A DNA stretch of 64,000 nucleotides from Mycobacteriaceae bacterium (GTDB taxonomy: Bacteria > Pseudomonadota > Gammaproteobacteria > Burkholderiales > Burkholderiaceae_D). Shown here in pieces: positions 56,499 through 64,000 of the stretch. The DNA lies in the NCBI GenBank assembly GCA_903970145.1, contig CAJCHO010000114.1:62001-126000 (forward strand), written 5' to 3'. Under the pieces are notes generated by a model. The model saw only the letters and a list, made by a program, of their open reading frames with translations. It searched no databases and was not told where the DNA came from. A program made the position numbers and the translations under genes. Position 1 is the stretch's first letter. Each line of letters begins with the position of its first letter.

Positions 56499-57799
56499 GT
56501 AACCGCCGCCTGGTTGCGATATTGCGCCCGGTTCCAGCTGCCATCGTTGATCACGCGCACCAAGGCCAGCGCAGCGTCATATGCATCGACAAAGCGCGTA
56601 TAGAGCGGCGCGAATCCGAAACGCAGCAGATTGGGCGCACGAAAATCGCCAATCACTCCAGAGGCTATGAGCGCCTGCATCACCGGATAGCCGTGTTCCA
56701 GATCCGCTGACGCCGCAAAACTCACCTGGCAGCCACGCAGCTGCGCATCGCGCGGACTGGCGAGCTCCAGCATGCCCGTCGGGACCTGCGCTTCGACGAG
56801 CTCGATAAAAAGCTGCGTGAGCGCCTGCGTCTTCGCATACAGAGCGGCAACGCCGCCCAGCGGCGTTGCGGCGAGGACGGTATCGACACCGCACTCGAGC
56901 GCTGCCATCGACAGGATCGGCGGGGTGCCGCACAGATAGCGCGAAATGCCCGGGGCGGGGCGGTAACGGCCCTCGAACAGAAACGGCTGCGCGTGTCCCA
57001 TCCAGCCCGACAACGGCTGCGCGAATGAATCCTGGTGGCGTCGTGGCACCCAGACGAAGGCCGGGGCACCGGGCCCGCCGTTGAGGTACTTGTAACCGCA
57101 GCCAACCGCAAAATCGGCGCCGGCCGTGTTGATATCGACGGGCACCGCGCCGGCGCTGTGGGCGAGGTCCCAGAGCATCATGGCACCACAGGCCCGCACC
57201 CGCGCGCTGACTCGCGCCATGTCGTGGATGTGCCCGCTGCGATAGTTGACGTGAGTGAGCATGACCACGGCGGGGCCGCGCACCAGGGCGCGCGAGAATT
57301 CCTCTTCACCGTCCACGAGAAGGAGCTCGTAACCACTCGCGCCATCGCCGTTGAGCAATTGCATGAGTCCCTGGGCGACGTAGAGGTCGGTAGGAAAATT
57401 CAGGCGCTCGCTGACAATCAGGGTGCGCTCAGGCTTGGTTCGCGCCTGGATCCCGAGGGCTGCCGCCAGCACCTTGAACAGATTGACCGAAGTCGAGTCG
57501 GTAGCAACTACCTCGCCCGGGTGGGCCCCGATCAGGCTGCCGATCTTGTCACCCACGCGCTGCGGAAATCCGATCCAGTCGGCGCTGTTCCAGCTGCGGA
57601 TCAGGCCCTCTCCCCACTGTTGCGTGACCACTTCGGCGAGACGCGGGCCGGTGGCGCGCGGCAGGGCGCCGAGCGAATTGCCATCAAGATAAATGACATC
57701 CTCGGCGAGCTCAAATAGCTCGCGCAGTCCGGCGAGCTTGTCTTCGCGATCGCGCACGGCGCACGTCTCGCGGGACTCGGGCGGGGAATTCTCTCTCAT
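56495..57799 (-). CDS. kynU: Kynureninase
   Basis: This 434-residue PLP enzyme splits kynurenine to anthranilate and alanine. Evidence: [14 protein letters not shown] near residue 37, [14 protein letters not shown] near 172, the cofactor lysine in [16 protein letters not shown] near 220-235 and the APLYTRF/DAYDA segment at the C-terminus. The ATG at 57799 overlaps the kynB stop; a longer frame reaching 58192 belongs to another phase of kynB. PLP can come from PdxH encoded 3 kb away. Confidence 0.94.
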   Translation of the reverse strand: MRENSPPESRETCAVRDREDKLAGLRELFELAEDVIYLDGNSLGALPRATGPRLAEVVTQQWGEGLIRSWNSADWIGFPQRVGDKIGSLIGAHPGEVVATDSTSVNLFKVLAAALGIQARTKPERTLIVSERLNFPTDLYVAQGLMQLLNGDGASGYELLLVDGEEEFSRALVRGPAVVMLTHVNYRSGHIHDMARVSARVRACGAMMLWDLAHSAGAVPVDINTAGADFAVGCGYKYLNGGPGAPAFVWVPRRHQDSFAQPLSGWMGHAQPFLFEGRYRPAPGISRYLCGTPPILSMAALECGVDTVLAATPLGGVAALYAKTQALTQLFIELVEAQVPTGMLELASPRDAQLRGCQVSFAASADLEHGYPVMQALIASGVIGDFRAPNLLRFGFAPLYTRFVDAYDAALALVRVINDGSWNRAQYRNQAAVT

Positions 57800-58464
57800 G
57801 CCAATTCGCGCAAGACTGCGCGTACCGGACTGGCATCCAGATTGGCAAGCTTGAGGGGCAGCGCGATCAGTTCGTAGTCGCCTTCGGCGACCTCGTCGAG
57901 CACGATGCCCTCGAGTATCGCCATGCCATGGGCCATGACGCGTCGGTGTGCGTCCATGGTCTTGGAATTCTGCGGATCGAGCGACGGCGTGTCGATACCG
58001 ACCAGGCGCACGCCGCGACTTGCCAGCAGATCGATCAGAGCGGCGTCGACCGAGGCGAATCCCTCGTCCCAGCTCTTCTGTGGCGCGACCGCGTAGGTGC
58101 GAAACAGCACGCGCTCGGGTAGCAAATCCAGGTGCTTTTCGAGATGCGCGATGCGCACAACGTCTGCTCCAATCGCCTTGATCACACGGCACGGGCCGAG
58201 GTAGGCGTCCAGGGGGACCGCGCCAATCGCCGCCCCGTCGGGGTCGTAATGCAAGGGCGCATCGGTATGCGCCCCGGTGTGCGTGGACAGCGTAAAGCGC
58301 GACACGTTGACGGGACTCGATCGGTCAATCTCTAGCACGCGCGCTTCACTAAACGGGGTGTCCCCGGGCCAGACCGGGACCCCCGGGGCAAGCGCGGTGC
58401 TGATGTCATAGATGCGGCGAGACGGGCGCGCAGCGTCGGCCTGTCGGATTGCATTGCGGGTCAT
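57796..58464 (-). CDS. kynB: Kynurenine formamidase (arylformamidase)
   Basis: The 222-residue cyclase-family metal hydrolase deformylates N-formylkynurenine. The metal-binding motif is [12 protein letters not shown] near residue 62, with [10 protein letters not shown] near 28 and the late [10 protein letters not shown]. It is the first gene of kynB-kynU-kynA, joined by two 4-base overlaps, so the three enzymes from tryptophan to anthranilate are co-translated. No kynR regulator is seen nearby. Confidence 0.93.
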   Translation of the reverse strand: MTRNAIRQADAARPSRRIYDISTALAPGVPVWPGDTPFSEARVLEIDRSSPVNVSRFTLSTHTGAHTDAPLHYDPDGAAIGAVPLDAYLGPCRVIKAIGADVVRIAHLEKHLDLLPERVLFRTYAVAPQKSWDEGFASVDAALIDLLASRGVRLVGIDTPSLDPQNSKTMDAHRRVMAHGMAILEGIVLDEVAEGDYELIALPLKLANLDASPVRAVLRELA

Positions 58465-58546
58465 CGAACGAGTGTAGACGCAAAGGCCGGCAGCGGCAAT
58501 TTGCCTTGGGTCGTCACGCGAGAAGGAGCCTTAGCCCTACCTGCAG

Positions 58547-58936
58547 TCATTGCCCTTGTGCCTGCAGCATGCTTACCCGATTGCCCTCGGTATCATGAAA
58601 AGACACGTAGAGCCCGACCCCCGGGATCGGCATGGGATCGCCGAGCACCTCGCCGCCAGCCCGCTTGAGCTTGGCCATGGATTCGATTACATCGTGCACG
58701 CTGATCACGATCGAGGGGTACTGATCCGGCCAGTCAGGCTTGCGTTGATAGAAGCCCCCGTTGATGGTTCCGGCCGGCATGCCCGGCCGCGCATCCGTCT
58801 TTGCGGTGGTGGCGAGGATATAGTCGCCCATCGTCTGGCCGAGCATCTGCAGCTCCCAACCGAAGACTTCCGAGTAGAACTTCATCATGCGGCCTGCGTC
58901 CACATAGGGCATCTCAAAGTGTGTCACCGGATTCAT
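58547..58936 (-). CDS. VOC-family (glyoxalase/bleomycin-resistance fold) protein
   Basis: The 129-residue protein has two beta-alpha-beta-beta-beta units typical of the vicinal oxygen chelate fold: THFEMPYVDAGRMMKFYSEVFGW at the start and VGLYVSFHDTEGNRVSMLQ at the end. The YSEVFGWE motif after the first strand is diagnostic. It may be a dioxygenase, isomerase or lyase; the ligand set is not clear enough to choose. It sits upstream of kynB on the same strand. Confidence 0.85.
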   Translation of the reverse strand: MNPVTHFEMPYVDAGRMMKFYSEVFGWELQMLGQTMGDYILATTAKTDARPGMPAGTINGGFYQRKPDWPDQYPSIVISVHDVIESMAKLKRAGGEVLGDPMPIPGVGLYVSFHDTEGNRVSMLQAQGQ

Positions 58937-59029
58937 CGGACGAACTCCTCGCTAGGTAACGGGATACTTAACGCGCCGCCGGTTACAGGGTAGGCTGATC
59001 GGCGCGCGTCGGCCCATCGCGCTGTTCTC

Positions 59030-59596
59030 CTAGGAGGAGTCGCGCTCGGGATGGGGTTGTGTCATGTGGTAGAGGCTGTTCTGAAACACCAGCGGCTCGC
59101 GGGCTTCGATGCCGCAGCGTTCTACCTCGCCGACGAAGATGATGTGGTCGCCTTCATCGTAGCGACTGCGATTAAAGCATTCGAACCAGGCGCAACACCC
59201 GGTCAAAAGCGGGATGCCGTGATTGCCGGGACGCCAGTCGATGTTCTCGAAGCGCCCACCGGCCAGATAGTTCTTGCCCGAACCGAATCGGCGCGATACC
59301 TGGATCTGGTCCGATGCCAGAACGTTGACCGCATAGTGGGACCTGTTACGAAACACCTCGAGACTCGCGGCACGCCTCGACAGACTCCACAGTACCAGCG
59401 GCGGTTCGAGCGAGACCGAATTGAATGAGTTCGCTGTCAGGCCGATCGGCGAGCCATCCGGTGCCAGGGTGGTCACGATCGTCACGCCGGTGGCGAACTG
59501 TCCGAGGGCGCGCCTGAAATGCTCGACGTCGAAGTCCGGCGCAACTGCATTGCTGGTTCCGTCGGGATGGGCGGCGGAGGATTCGCGTGAATTCAT
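59030..59596 (-). CDS. Flavin reductase family protein
   Basis: The 188-residue FMN-binding split-barrel protein shows LGQFATGVTIVTTLAPDG near residue 31, GLTANSFNSVSLEPPLVLWS near 52 and DHIIFVGEVERC near 149, matching flavin:NAD(P)H oxidoreductases that feed two-component monooxygenases. The monooxygenase partner is not in this window. A role in aromatic catabolism is plausible. Confidence 0.9.
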   Translation of the reverse strand: MNSRESSAAHPDGTSNAVAPDFDVEHFRRALGQFATGVTIVTTLAPDGSPIGLTANSFNSVSLEPPLVLWSLSRRAASLEVFRNRSHYAVNVLASDQIQVSRRFGSGKNYLAGGRFENIDWRPGNHGIPLLTGCCAWFECFNRSRYDEGDHIIFVGEVERCGIEAREPLVFQNSLYHMTQPHPERDSS

Positions 59597-59892
59597 TGGC
59601 TGGAGCGTGGCTGGCCTGGTCTGGGGACGCGTGCGGCCGCCCCGCAGAGCGCGGGCCGCTTACGCCGATAATAACGCGCCCGGATAACGGGGCGCACAAT
59701 GACGAATCGCGTCGCAGGCGGGCGCGCCGCGCAATCGTAGTCGGCGCTGTGCCGTTTTGCAAGAATCGCGGCAAACTTCGGGTCCTGGCGGCGTGGGCTA
59801 AGGGTGCGGGCATGGGGTCGCCTGCGCCACGCGTGTAAGCTCGCACGAGCTGTCCCGACTGCTTGAATCAAGGCTCATTACTGGAGGCTCGC

Positions 59893-60459
59893 ATGTCAAT
59901 TGCCAAACCGCTCGCCGCAACCCCGTCATCCGGTCATGAGTTCGCCACGCTCGGTGGCGGATGTTTCTGGTGTCTTGAGGCCGTTTACATGGACCTTACC
60001 GGCGTTGTCGATGTCGAGTCCGGATACAGTGGTGGCACGGCCGCCGCGCCAAGCTACGAAGCGGTGTGCACGGGCACTACCGGACACGCCGAGGTGGTGC
60101 GCATCGAGTTCGATCCGGCGCAGATCAGCTACCGCCAGGTGCTTGAGGTATTTTTCGCGATTCATGATCCGACTACCAGAAATCGCCAGGGCAACGATAT
60201 CGGTACGCAGTACCGGTCGGTGATTTTCTATCATTCGCCCGAACAGGAGGCGACTGCGCGGCAACTATTGGCCGAGGTGGGAAAGGAGCTCGGACAGGCG
60301 GTCGTTACCGAGCTATTGCCAGCGCCGGTTTACTGGCGCGCCGAGACCTATCATCAGGAATATTTCCCCCATCATCCCGATCAGGGTTACTGCGCGATGG
60401 TCATCCAGCCCAAGCTCGCGAAATTCAGAAAGGCTTTTGCTGCGATGCGCCGCCGTTAG
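59893..60459 (+). CDS. msrA: Peptide-methionine (S)-S-oxide reductase
   Basis: The 188-residue enzyme repairs oxidised methionine. The active site GGGCFWCLEAVY has the catalytic Cys near residue 25, with GYSGG near 48 and YHQEYFPHHPDQGYC near the end (resolving cysteine). CTGGAGG precedes the ATG at 59893. It is divergent from the flavin reductase across about 300 bases in which no other gene was found. Confidence 0.95.
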   Translation: MSIAKPLAATPSSGHEFATLGGGCFWCLEAVYMDLTGVVDVESGYSGGTAAAPSYEAVCTGTTGHAEVVRIEFDPAQISYRQVLEVFFAIHDPTTRNRQGNDIGTQYRSVIFYHSPEQEATARQLLAEVGKELGQAVVTELLPAPVYWRAETYHQEYFPHHPDQGYCAMVIQPKLAKFRKAFAAMRRR

Positions 60460-60473
60460 GACCACGCATCGCG

Positions 60474-60713
60474 CTAGCGTTTGCTGCCTGCGGCGAGCAT
60501 GCCGCGCGGACGCGCGACGCTTTGGCAGATGGTCGTGATATCGGAGAGCAGGTACATACGTTGCACCCGATCGCGCGCGCTCAATTCATCCTTGGCGATG
60601 ATGAACACGTCACGCTGTGCCAGGCCATGCCGGGACTTCACTCGGACCAACCAGCGCTTCATGGACTCGATCTCGTCGTTGACGGCCCAGTCATTCAATA
60701 AGAAGTCTCTCAT
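60474..60713 (-). CDS. Small protein of unknown function (79 aa)
   Basis: The frame begins MRDFLLNDWAVNDEIESMKR and is largely helical, basic, with two Arg-rich ends and no membrane helix. The start is a choice between ATG at 60713, where GGAGA lies 5 bases upstream, and ATG at 60719. No family recognised. A perfect inverted repeat lies about 150 bases upstream (60862-60878), so it may be independently regulated. Its stop converges on msrA. Confidence 0.5.
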   Translation of the reverse strand: MRDFLLNDWAVNDEIESMKRWLVRVKSRHGLAQRDVFIIAKDELSARDRVQRMYLLSDITTICQSVARPRGMLAAGSKR

Positions 60714-60861
60714 TTCCATCTCCCGCACTGCGCCGTATCGGTCCGATGTGGCATCTGACCTTGACAAGGGCAGTTCCCACGAGTACGCAGTTTTTCACAG
60801 TTTCCAAATTTGCGGTATGCGCGAGAGTGTTATTTTGCGCAAGGCATTTACCCAACTAGTG

Positions 60862-60878
60862 CTAGGTGATCCACCTAG
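60862..60878. promoter_or_regulatory. Perfect 7-bp inverted repeat between pdxH and a small gene
   Basis: CTAGGTG, three bases ATC, then CACCTAG form a perfect 17-base palindromic site. It lies in the gap between the pdxH stop and the 79-residue gene and looks like a dimeric-regulator binding site. No regulator is assigned. Confidence 0.4.
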
Positions 60879-60891
60879 ATGAGGGCCCGGC

Positions 60892-61548
60892 TTAGGGGGC
60901 GAGGCGCCGTATCTGCCAGCTTGCGTCCCCCTCCAGGCGGTAACTGATGCGGTCGTGCAGGCGTGAGGCGCGGCCCTGCCAGAATTCCAGGTAGTCCGGC
61001 ACCAGGCGATAGCCGCCCCAGTGGGGCGGGCGCGGCACCTCGTCCTTGAAGCGACCGGCAAACTCGGCCTCTCGAGCCGTCAGTTCGTCGCGCGAACGCA
61101 GCACTTCGCTTTGCGGGGAAGCCCAGGCGCCAATCTGCGAGTCCCGTGGCCGCGTGGCGAAGTACTGGTCGGACTCCTCGGCGCTCACCCGAGAGACGAT
61201 GCCCTCGATGCGGATCTGTCGCTCCTGCACTGGCCAGAAGAAAAGCAGACTGGCATGGGGGTGGACAGCCAGGTCCTGGCCCTTGCGGCTTTCGTAGTTC
61301 GTGAACCAGACCAGGCCGCGCGGCTCGGACTCAAAGGAGTAGTCCTTGAGTAGCACGATGCGTGCGCCAGGACGCCCCGAGATGCCAACGGTCGCCAGTG
61401 TCATGGAATTGGCCTCCGGAACTCCGGCGGCCAGCGCCTGCCTGAACCAGTCGTCGAACTGGACCAGTGGATCGCTCGCGACCTCGTTCTCGCCAAGGCT
61501 TGCGCGCTCGTAGGACTGGCGCAGATTTGCGATGCTCGGGATGGTCAT
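60892..61548 (-). CDS. pdxH: Pyridoxamine 5'-phosphate oxidase
   Basis: The 218-residue FMN enzyme makes pyridoxal 5'-phosphate. It has [21 protein letters not shown] near residue 48, [15 protein letters not shown] near 78, [22 protein letters not shown] near 112 and the C-terminal [15 protein letters not shown] with Arg-x-His for substrate binding. The length is normal. The cofactor is needed by KynU and by the aminotransferase in this window. Confidence 0.96.
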   Translation of the reverse strand: MTIPSIANLRQSYERASLGENEVASDPLVQFDDWFRQALAAGVPEANSMTLATVGISGRPGARIVLLKDYSFESEPRGLVWFTNYESRKGQDLAVHPHASLLFFWPVQERQIRIEGIVSRVSAEESDQYFATRPRDSQIGAWASPQSEVLRSRDELTAREAEFAGRFKDEVPRPPHWGGYRLVPDYLEFWQGRASRLHDRISYRLEGDASWQIRRLAP

Positions 61549-61654
61549 GGACGGATGCTGCGGTTGCCGTGATCGCCATTCTATCCCGCGGCCCTTATCG
61601 GCACGACCGGCAACTGGCCGCCCACTCTGGGGACGGCGACGTGAATTTCAAGCC

Positions 61655-61682
61655 GTTGAAAATCCTCCGGGCGTCGGCATCT
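61655..61682 (+). promoter_or_regulatory. Sigma-32-like heat-shock promoter of hsp20
   Basis: GTTGAAA (61655-61661) and CGGCATCT (61675-61682) are 13 bases apart; the sigma-32 consensus is CTTGAAA, 13-14 bases, CCCCATNT. The start would fall near 61690, giving a leader of about 50 bases. Recognition by RpoH is inferred from the pattern. Confidence 0.5.
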
Positions 61683-61741
61683 GGGAGAGGCGCCTGGATT
61701 ACATCCTGGCAAATCCAAACCAACCGAAACCAGGAGAAGTC

Positions 61742-62182
61742 ATGTATCTGAACCTTTACCACCGCGTCCCGCGCTCGCAGCGCGTTCTGCCCTCGAGCGT
61801 CTTTGACAGCCTTTTTAGCGATTTGCTTGCCAATCCGACCGATTCGTCCCGTGTCGCACGTAGCGCCCGCCTGGATGTGATCGACCGCAATGATCGCTTC
61901 GAGGCGATTCTGGAAATCCCCGGTGTGAAGAAGGAAGACATCGAGGTCAAGATTGAGGCGGCGAGCGTCACCGTCAAGGCGGAATCCAAGACCGAACACG
62001 AGGTCAAGGATGGTGAGCGCGTGATCCACAGCGAGCGCGAAGTGCGTCGCTTCGAACGCACTTTCGAGCTGCCGGTCGAGATCGCCGAAGACAAGGCTGA
62101 AGCGCGCTATGAGGACGGGGTCCTGCAGTTGATCCTACCCAAGAAGGACGCCGTGCAGGCGCGACGCCTGCAGGTCAACTGA
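61742..62182 (+). CDS. Small heat-shock protein (Hsp20/IbpA family)
   Basis: The 146-residue chaperone has a short N-terminal arm, the alpha-crystallin domain (about residues 38-135) with RFEAILEIPGVKKEDIEVKI and the closing YEDGVLQLILPKKD, and a short C-terminal tail. The A-x-x-x-GVL signature is present as DGVLQL. It holds unfolded proteins for refolding by GroESL/DnaK. CAGGAGAAGTC precedes the ATG at 61742; the frame is open further upstream but not needed. A sigma-32-like promoter lies upstream. Confidence 0.9.
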   Translation: MYLNLYHRVPRSQRVLPSSVFDSLFSDLLANPTDSSRVARSARLDVIDRNDRFEAILEIPGVKKEDIEVKIEAASVTVKAESKTEHEVKDGERVIHSEREVRRFERTFELPVEIAEDKAEARYEDGVLQLILPKKDAVQARRLQVN

Positions 62183-62197
62183 TAGTCGGCCGCGTGC

Positions 62198-62791
62198 TCA
62201 CCTGGACAGTGAGCGCGCCAGCGCCATCAGGCGCACATCGATGATGCCGTGCTCGGCCAGGCAGCGTGCCGTGGCCAGCACGTATTCGGTGTTCGATCCC
62301 CGGGCACCGTGCGCGGCGCGCACGGTGCGCAAGAGCTTTGCGTCGCTCAGATTCCTGGCATACACGCCCGAACGCGGGTCCATCACGAAGGTGAGGCAGG
62401 TTTGGCGGATGACCCGGCCGGCCTCGCTGATATGGGCGTGCAACCAGCGTGGCCGATAGGCGCCGCTCACCATCTCGCGCTTCCAGAGCTTGGCCAGTTC
62501 GCGCTCCACCTCGGAGCGCGCAATGCGATGCGCGATGCCCTGGCAGGAACCGCCCGGCGCGAGTCCGAGCACCAGACCGGGTCGGCGGGGTGTGCCGCGA
62601 TGCACGAACGACCAGAGGCACAAGCTGCGGTGATAGCCAAAGACTCGTGCGGCGAGTTTTGTGTCGAACTTGAATTCGGGACGCCAGACCAGCGAGCCGT
62701 AGCCAAATACCCAGACTGGCGAGCGCGAATCCCAATGGGACAGCGCCGCATCGAGGGACTTTTGGCGTTGCGCCGGGGTCAGGGGTTTCAT
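62198..62791 (-). CDS. Gamma-glutamylcyclotransferase (ChaC-like)
   Basis: The 197-residue protein has the glutathione-cleaving fold with the substrate loop VFGYGSLVWRP near residue 28 and the YGYHRSLCLWS-type segment (FGYHRSLCLWSF near 51). A catalytic Glu is expected in the AxxYRPRWL region context ending near 118. It degrades glutathione to 5-oxoproline and Cys-Gly, or acts on other gamma-glutamyl peptides, linking it to gor in this window. Its stop converges on hsp20 with 15 bases between. Confidence 0.87.
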   Translation of the reverse strand: MKPLTPAQRQKSLDAALSHWDSRSPVWVFGYGSLVWRPEFKFDTKLAARVFGYHRSLCLWSFVHRGTPRRPGLVLGLAPGGSCQGIAHRIARSEVERELAKLWKREMVSGAYRPRWLHAHISEAGRVIRQTCLTFVMDPRSGVYARNLSDAKLLRTVRAAHGARGSNTEYVLATARCLAEHGIIDVRLMALARSLSR

Positions 62792-62879
62792 GACGGTTAA
62801 TTCTCCCTCGCATGGCGGTCGGTCAAACGGGCGCGGCGACGGTGCCCAGCGGCTTGCCTGAACCGACTATCATGTCGCC

Positions 62880-63701
62880 ATGAACGCCATTATCGCCGCG
62901 CAGCTCGCTAGTGACGAACCGGACTATGAGCGCCGCTTCGGGGGAGTCGCACGCCTGTACGGATCCGCCGCGCTGGCGCGCTTTGCGAGCGCCCGAGTAT
63001 GCGTGATCGGCATCGGCGGCGTCGGGTCCTGGACCGTTGAGGCGCTGGCGCGCAGCGGGCTTGGCCATTTGACCCTCATTGATCTGGATCACGTCGCCGA
63101 ATCCAATATCAATCGCCAGATCCACGCTACCGGACAGACCCTTGGCGCGGCCAAGGTGATGGTGATGCGCGCGCGTATTGCTGAAATCAATCCGCGCTGC
63201 GAGGTCGCCGTGGTCGAGGAATTCATCGAGCCTGGCAATCTGAGCGAACTCATTGGCGCCGGGAATTTCGACTTTGTAATCGACGCCATTGATTCCGTGG
63301 TGGCCAAGGTGGCGCTGATCGCCTACTGTCGCGAACATGCGATCAGACTGTTGACTATTGGCAGCGCTGGCGGCCAGCGCGATGCGACACGGGTCAGGGT
63401 CTGCGATCTCTCGCAGACCGAGCACGAGCCGCTGCTGGCGCGGGTACGCAAACGCCTACGCCAGGAGCACGGCTTTCCGCGCAATATCAAGCAGCGCTTT
63501 GGCATCGATGCGGTGTTTTCCGAAGAACCGCTTAGCTATCCCCGCGATCTCGTGGTCGCGGGTGATGACTGCGCGATCGATCAGGGAACGGGCCAGACCG
63601 GTCTGAATTGCGCTGGCCTTGGCTCAAGCGTTGCGGTTACCGCCGTGTTTGGCTTTGCCGCCGCGGGGCACGTGCTCAACGCGCTGGCTGCGGCTGCTTA
63701 G
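62880..63701 (+). CDS. tcdA: tRNA threonylcarbamoyladenosine dehydratase
   Basis: The 273-residue E1-like enzyme cyclises t6A37 to ct6A using ATP. It has a ThiF/MoeB-type ATP site CVIGIGGVGSWTVEALARSG near residue 42 and the Arg-containing loop ERRFGGVARLYG near 17, with DLDHVAESNINRQ near 69 and IDAIDSVVAKVALI near 138-151 matching TcdA. Together with Sua5 in the same window, the modification pathway is represented by two of its parts. Confidence 0.93.
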   Translation: MNAIIAAQLASDEPDYERRFGGVARLYGSAALARFASARVCVIGIGGVGSWTVEALARSGLGHLTLIDLDHVAESNINRQIHATGQTLGAAKVMVMRARIAEINPRCEVAVVEEFIEPGNLSELIGAGNFDFVIDAIDSVVAKVALIAYCREHAIRLLTIGSAGGQRDATRVRVCDLSQTEHEPLLARVRKRLRQEHGFPRNIKQRFGIDAVFSEEPLSYPRDLVVAGDDCAIDQGTGQTGLNCAGLGSSVAVTAVFGFAAAGHVLNALAAAA

Positions 63702-63767
63702 GGTCCCGGGCGGGCCGTCCTGGCGGGCGGAACCGTCTCGGCCACACCCTTGCATGATTCGCCGGCC

Positions 63768-64000
63768 TCAGACGTTGGGCACAAGCCTGCCAATCTGCAT
63801 GAATATTTCCGTGAGCTGATCTTCACTGGGTGAGCCTCCTTCGGTGTAGGCGCATACCAGCGTTGGTGCACCGGCATTGGGCCACACCACGGCAATGTCG
63901 CCGGCGCTGTCGCGACCGTTATTGCCGGTCTTGTCGGCGATTTTCCAATTCAGCGGCAGACCGGCACGCAAGCGATTGGCGCCTGTCTTGCAATTGACCA
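63768..64000 (-). CDS. Class A beta-lactamase, 5' truncated by window edge
   Basis: The visible 77 residues are the C-terminal part of a class A serine beta-lactamase. Present are the NCKTGANRLRAGLP region, the KTG triad in WKIADKTGNNGRDSAG (which stabilises the beta-lactam carbonyl) and the DIAVVWPNAGAPTLVCAY strand that follows. The Ser-x-x-Lys and SDN motifs and the signal peptide would be beyond the window. No ribosome-binding site or start can be seen. Whether it is a resident chromosomal enzyme or recently acquired cannot be judged here. Confidence 0.85.
   Translation of the reverse strand, partial: VNCKTGANRLRAGLPLNWKIADKTGNNGRDSAGDIAVVWPNAGAPTLVCAYTEGGSPSEDQLTEIFMQIGRLVPNV

Overview
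The window is a GC-rich, gene-dense bacterial chromosome segment that looks like a betaproteobacterium, most likely Burkholderiales. The grounds are inference from gene content and order: the run tkt-gap-pgk-pyk-fba followed by purC-purE-purK-sua5, a kynBUA tryptophan-degradation operon beside glutaryl-CoA dehydrogenase, a Tat-exported HiPIP, a YqjD/YqjE/YqjK membrane trio, type-2 PyrF, and groESL under a CIRCE operator. There is no rRNA, tRNA, CRISPR array, transposase or prophage. Almost everything reads as a stable chromosomal backbone with a few small accessory insertions.

Layout. 1-6 kb: the 3' end of a CinA/PncC gene, a VapBC-type toxin-antitoxin pair with a direct-repeat operator, pyrF, an EamA exporter, a hybrid histidine kinase, and a second PIN toxin with no antitoxin. 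6-11.4 kb: groEL/groES with terminator, CIRCE and promoter, a small membrane protein, a MarR regulator with a palindromic site, glutathione reductase and a 59-residue protein. 11.8-17.7 kb: an envelope/export cluster made of a lipase-like lipoprotein with OmpW, then a DUF1800 lipoprotein with a DUF1501 Tat protein, closed by a strong terminator. 17.8-20.4 kb: an SDR oxidoreductase and an M14 carboxypeptidase. 20.6-25.1 kb: a complete split phosphorelay (hybrid kinase with two receiver-like domains lacking the phospho-acceptor Asp, stand-alone receiver, Hpt protein, FixJ-type regulator). 25.2-31.2 kb: HiPIP, PBP4 (dacB), YqjD/E/K, ubiD, a structured non-coding gap with a 6S-like long hairpin, and a lytic transglycosylase.

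31.2-40.3 kb: aminotransferase, malic enzyme MaeB, a geranylgeranyl-reductase-family flavoprotein, a membrane GH17 protein, a patatin phospholipase with a possibly leaderless mRNA, an antitoxin remnant, and rsmE. 40.5-53.2 kb: central carbon genes (tkt, gap, pgk, pyk, fba) leading into purine synthesis (purC, purE, purK) and Sua5, with two uncharacterised membrane proteins inserted. 53.2-64 kb: a NlpC/P60-like protein and a membrane protein, gcdH, kynA-kynU-kynB (minus strand, transcribed kynB to kynA), a VOC protein, flavin reductase, msrA, a small protein, pdxH, a heat-shock hsp20 with a sigma-32-like promoter, a ChaC-type glutamylcyclotransferase, tcdA, and the 3' end of a class A beta-lactamase.

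Themes that tie genes together: glutathione and oxidative protection (gor, ChaC, msrA, hsp20, groESL); tRNA t6A formation and its cyclisation (sua5, tcdA); PLP supply and use (pdxH, kynU, aminotransferase); peptidoglycan turnover (dacB, lytic transglycosylase, NlpC/P60-like); and toxin-antitoxin remnants in three states: intact pair, toxin without antitoxin, antitoxin fragment without toxin. Start codons were moved inward from the longest open frame wherever a ribosome-binding site or family alignment supported it. All family assignments come from reading motifs by eye, without database searches.
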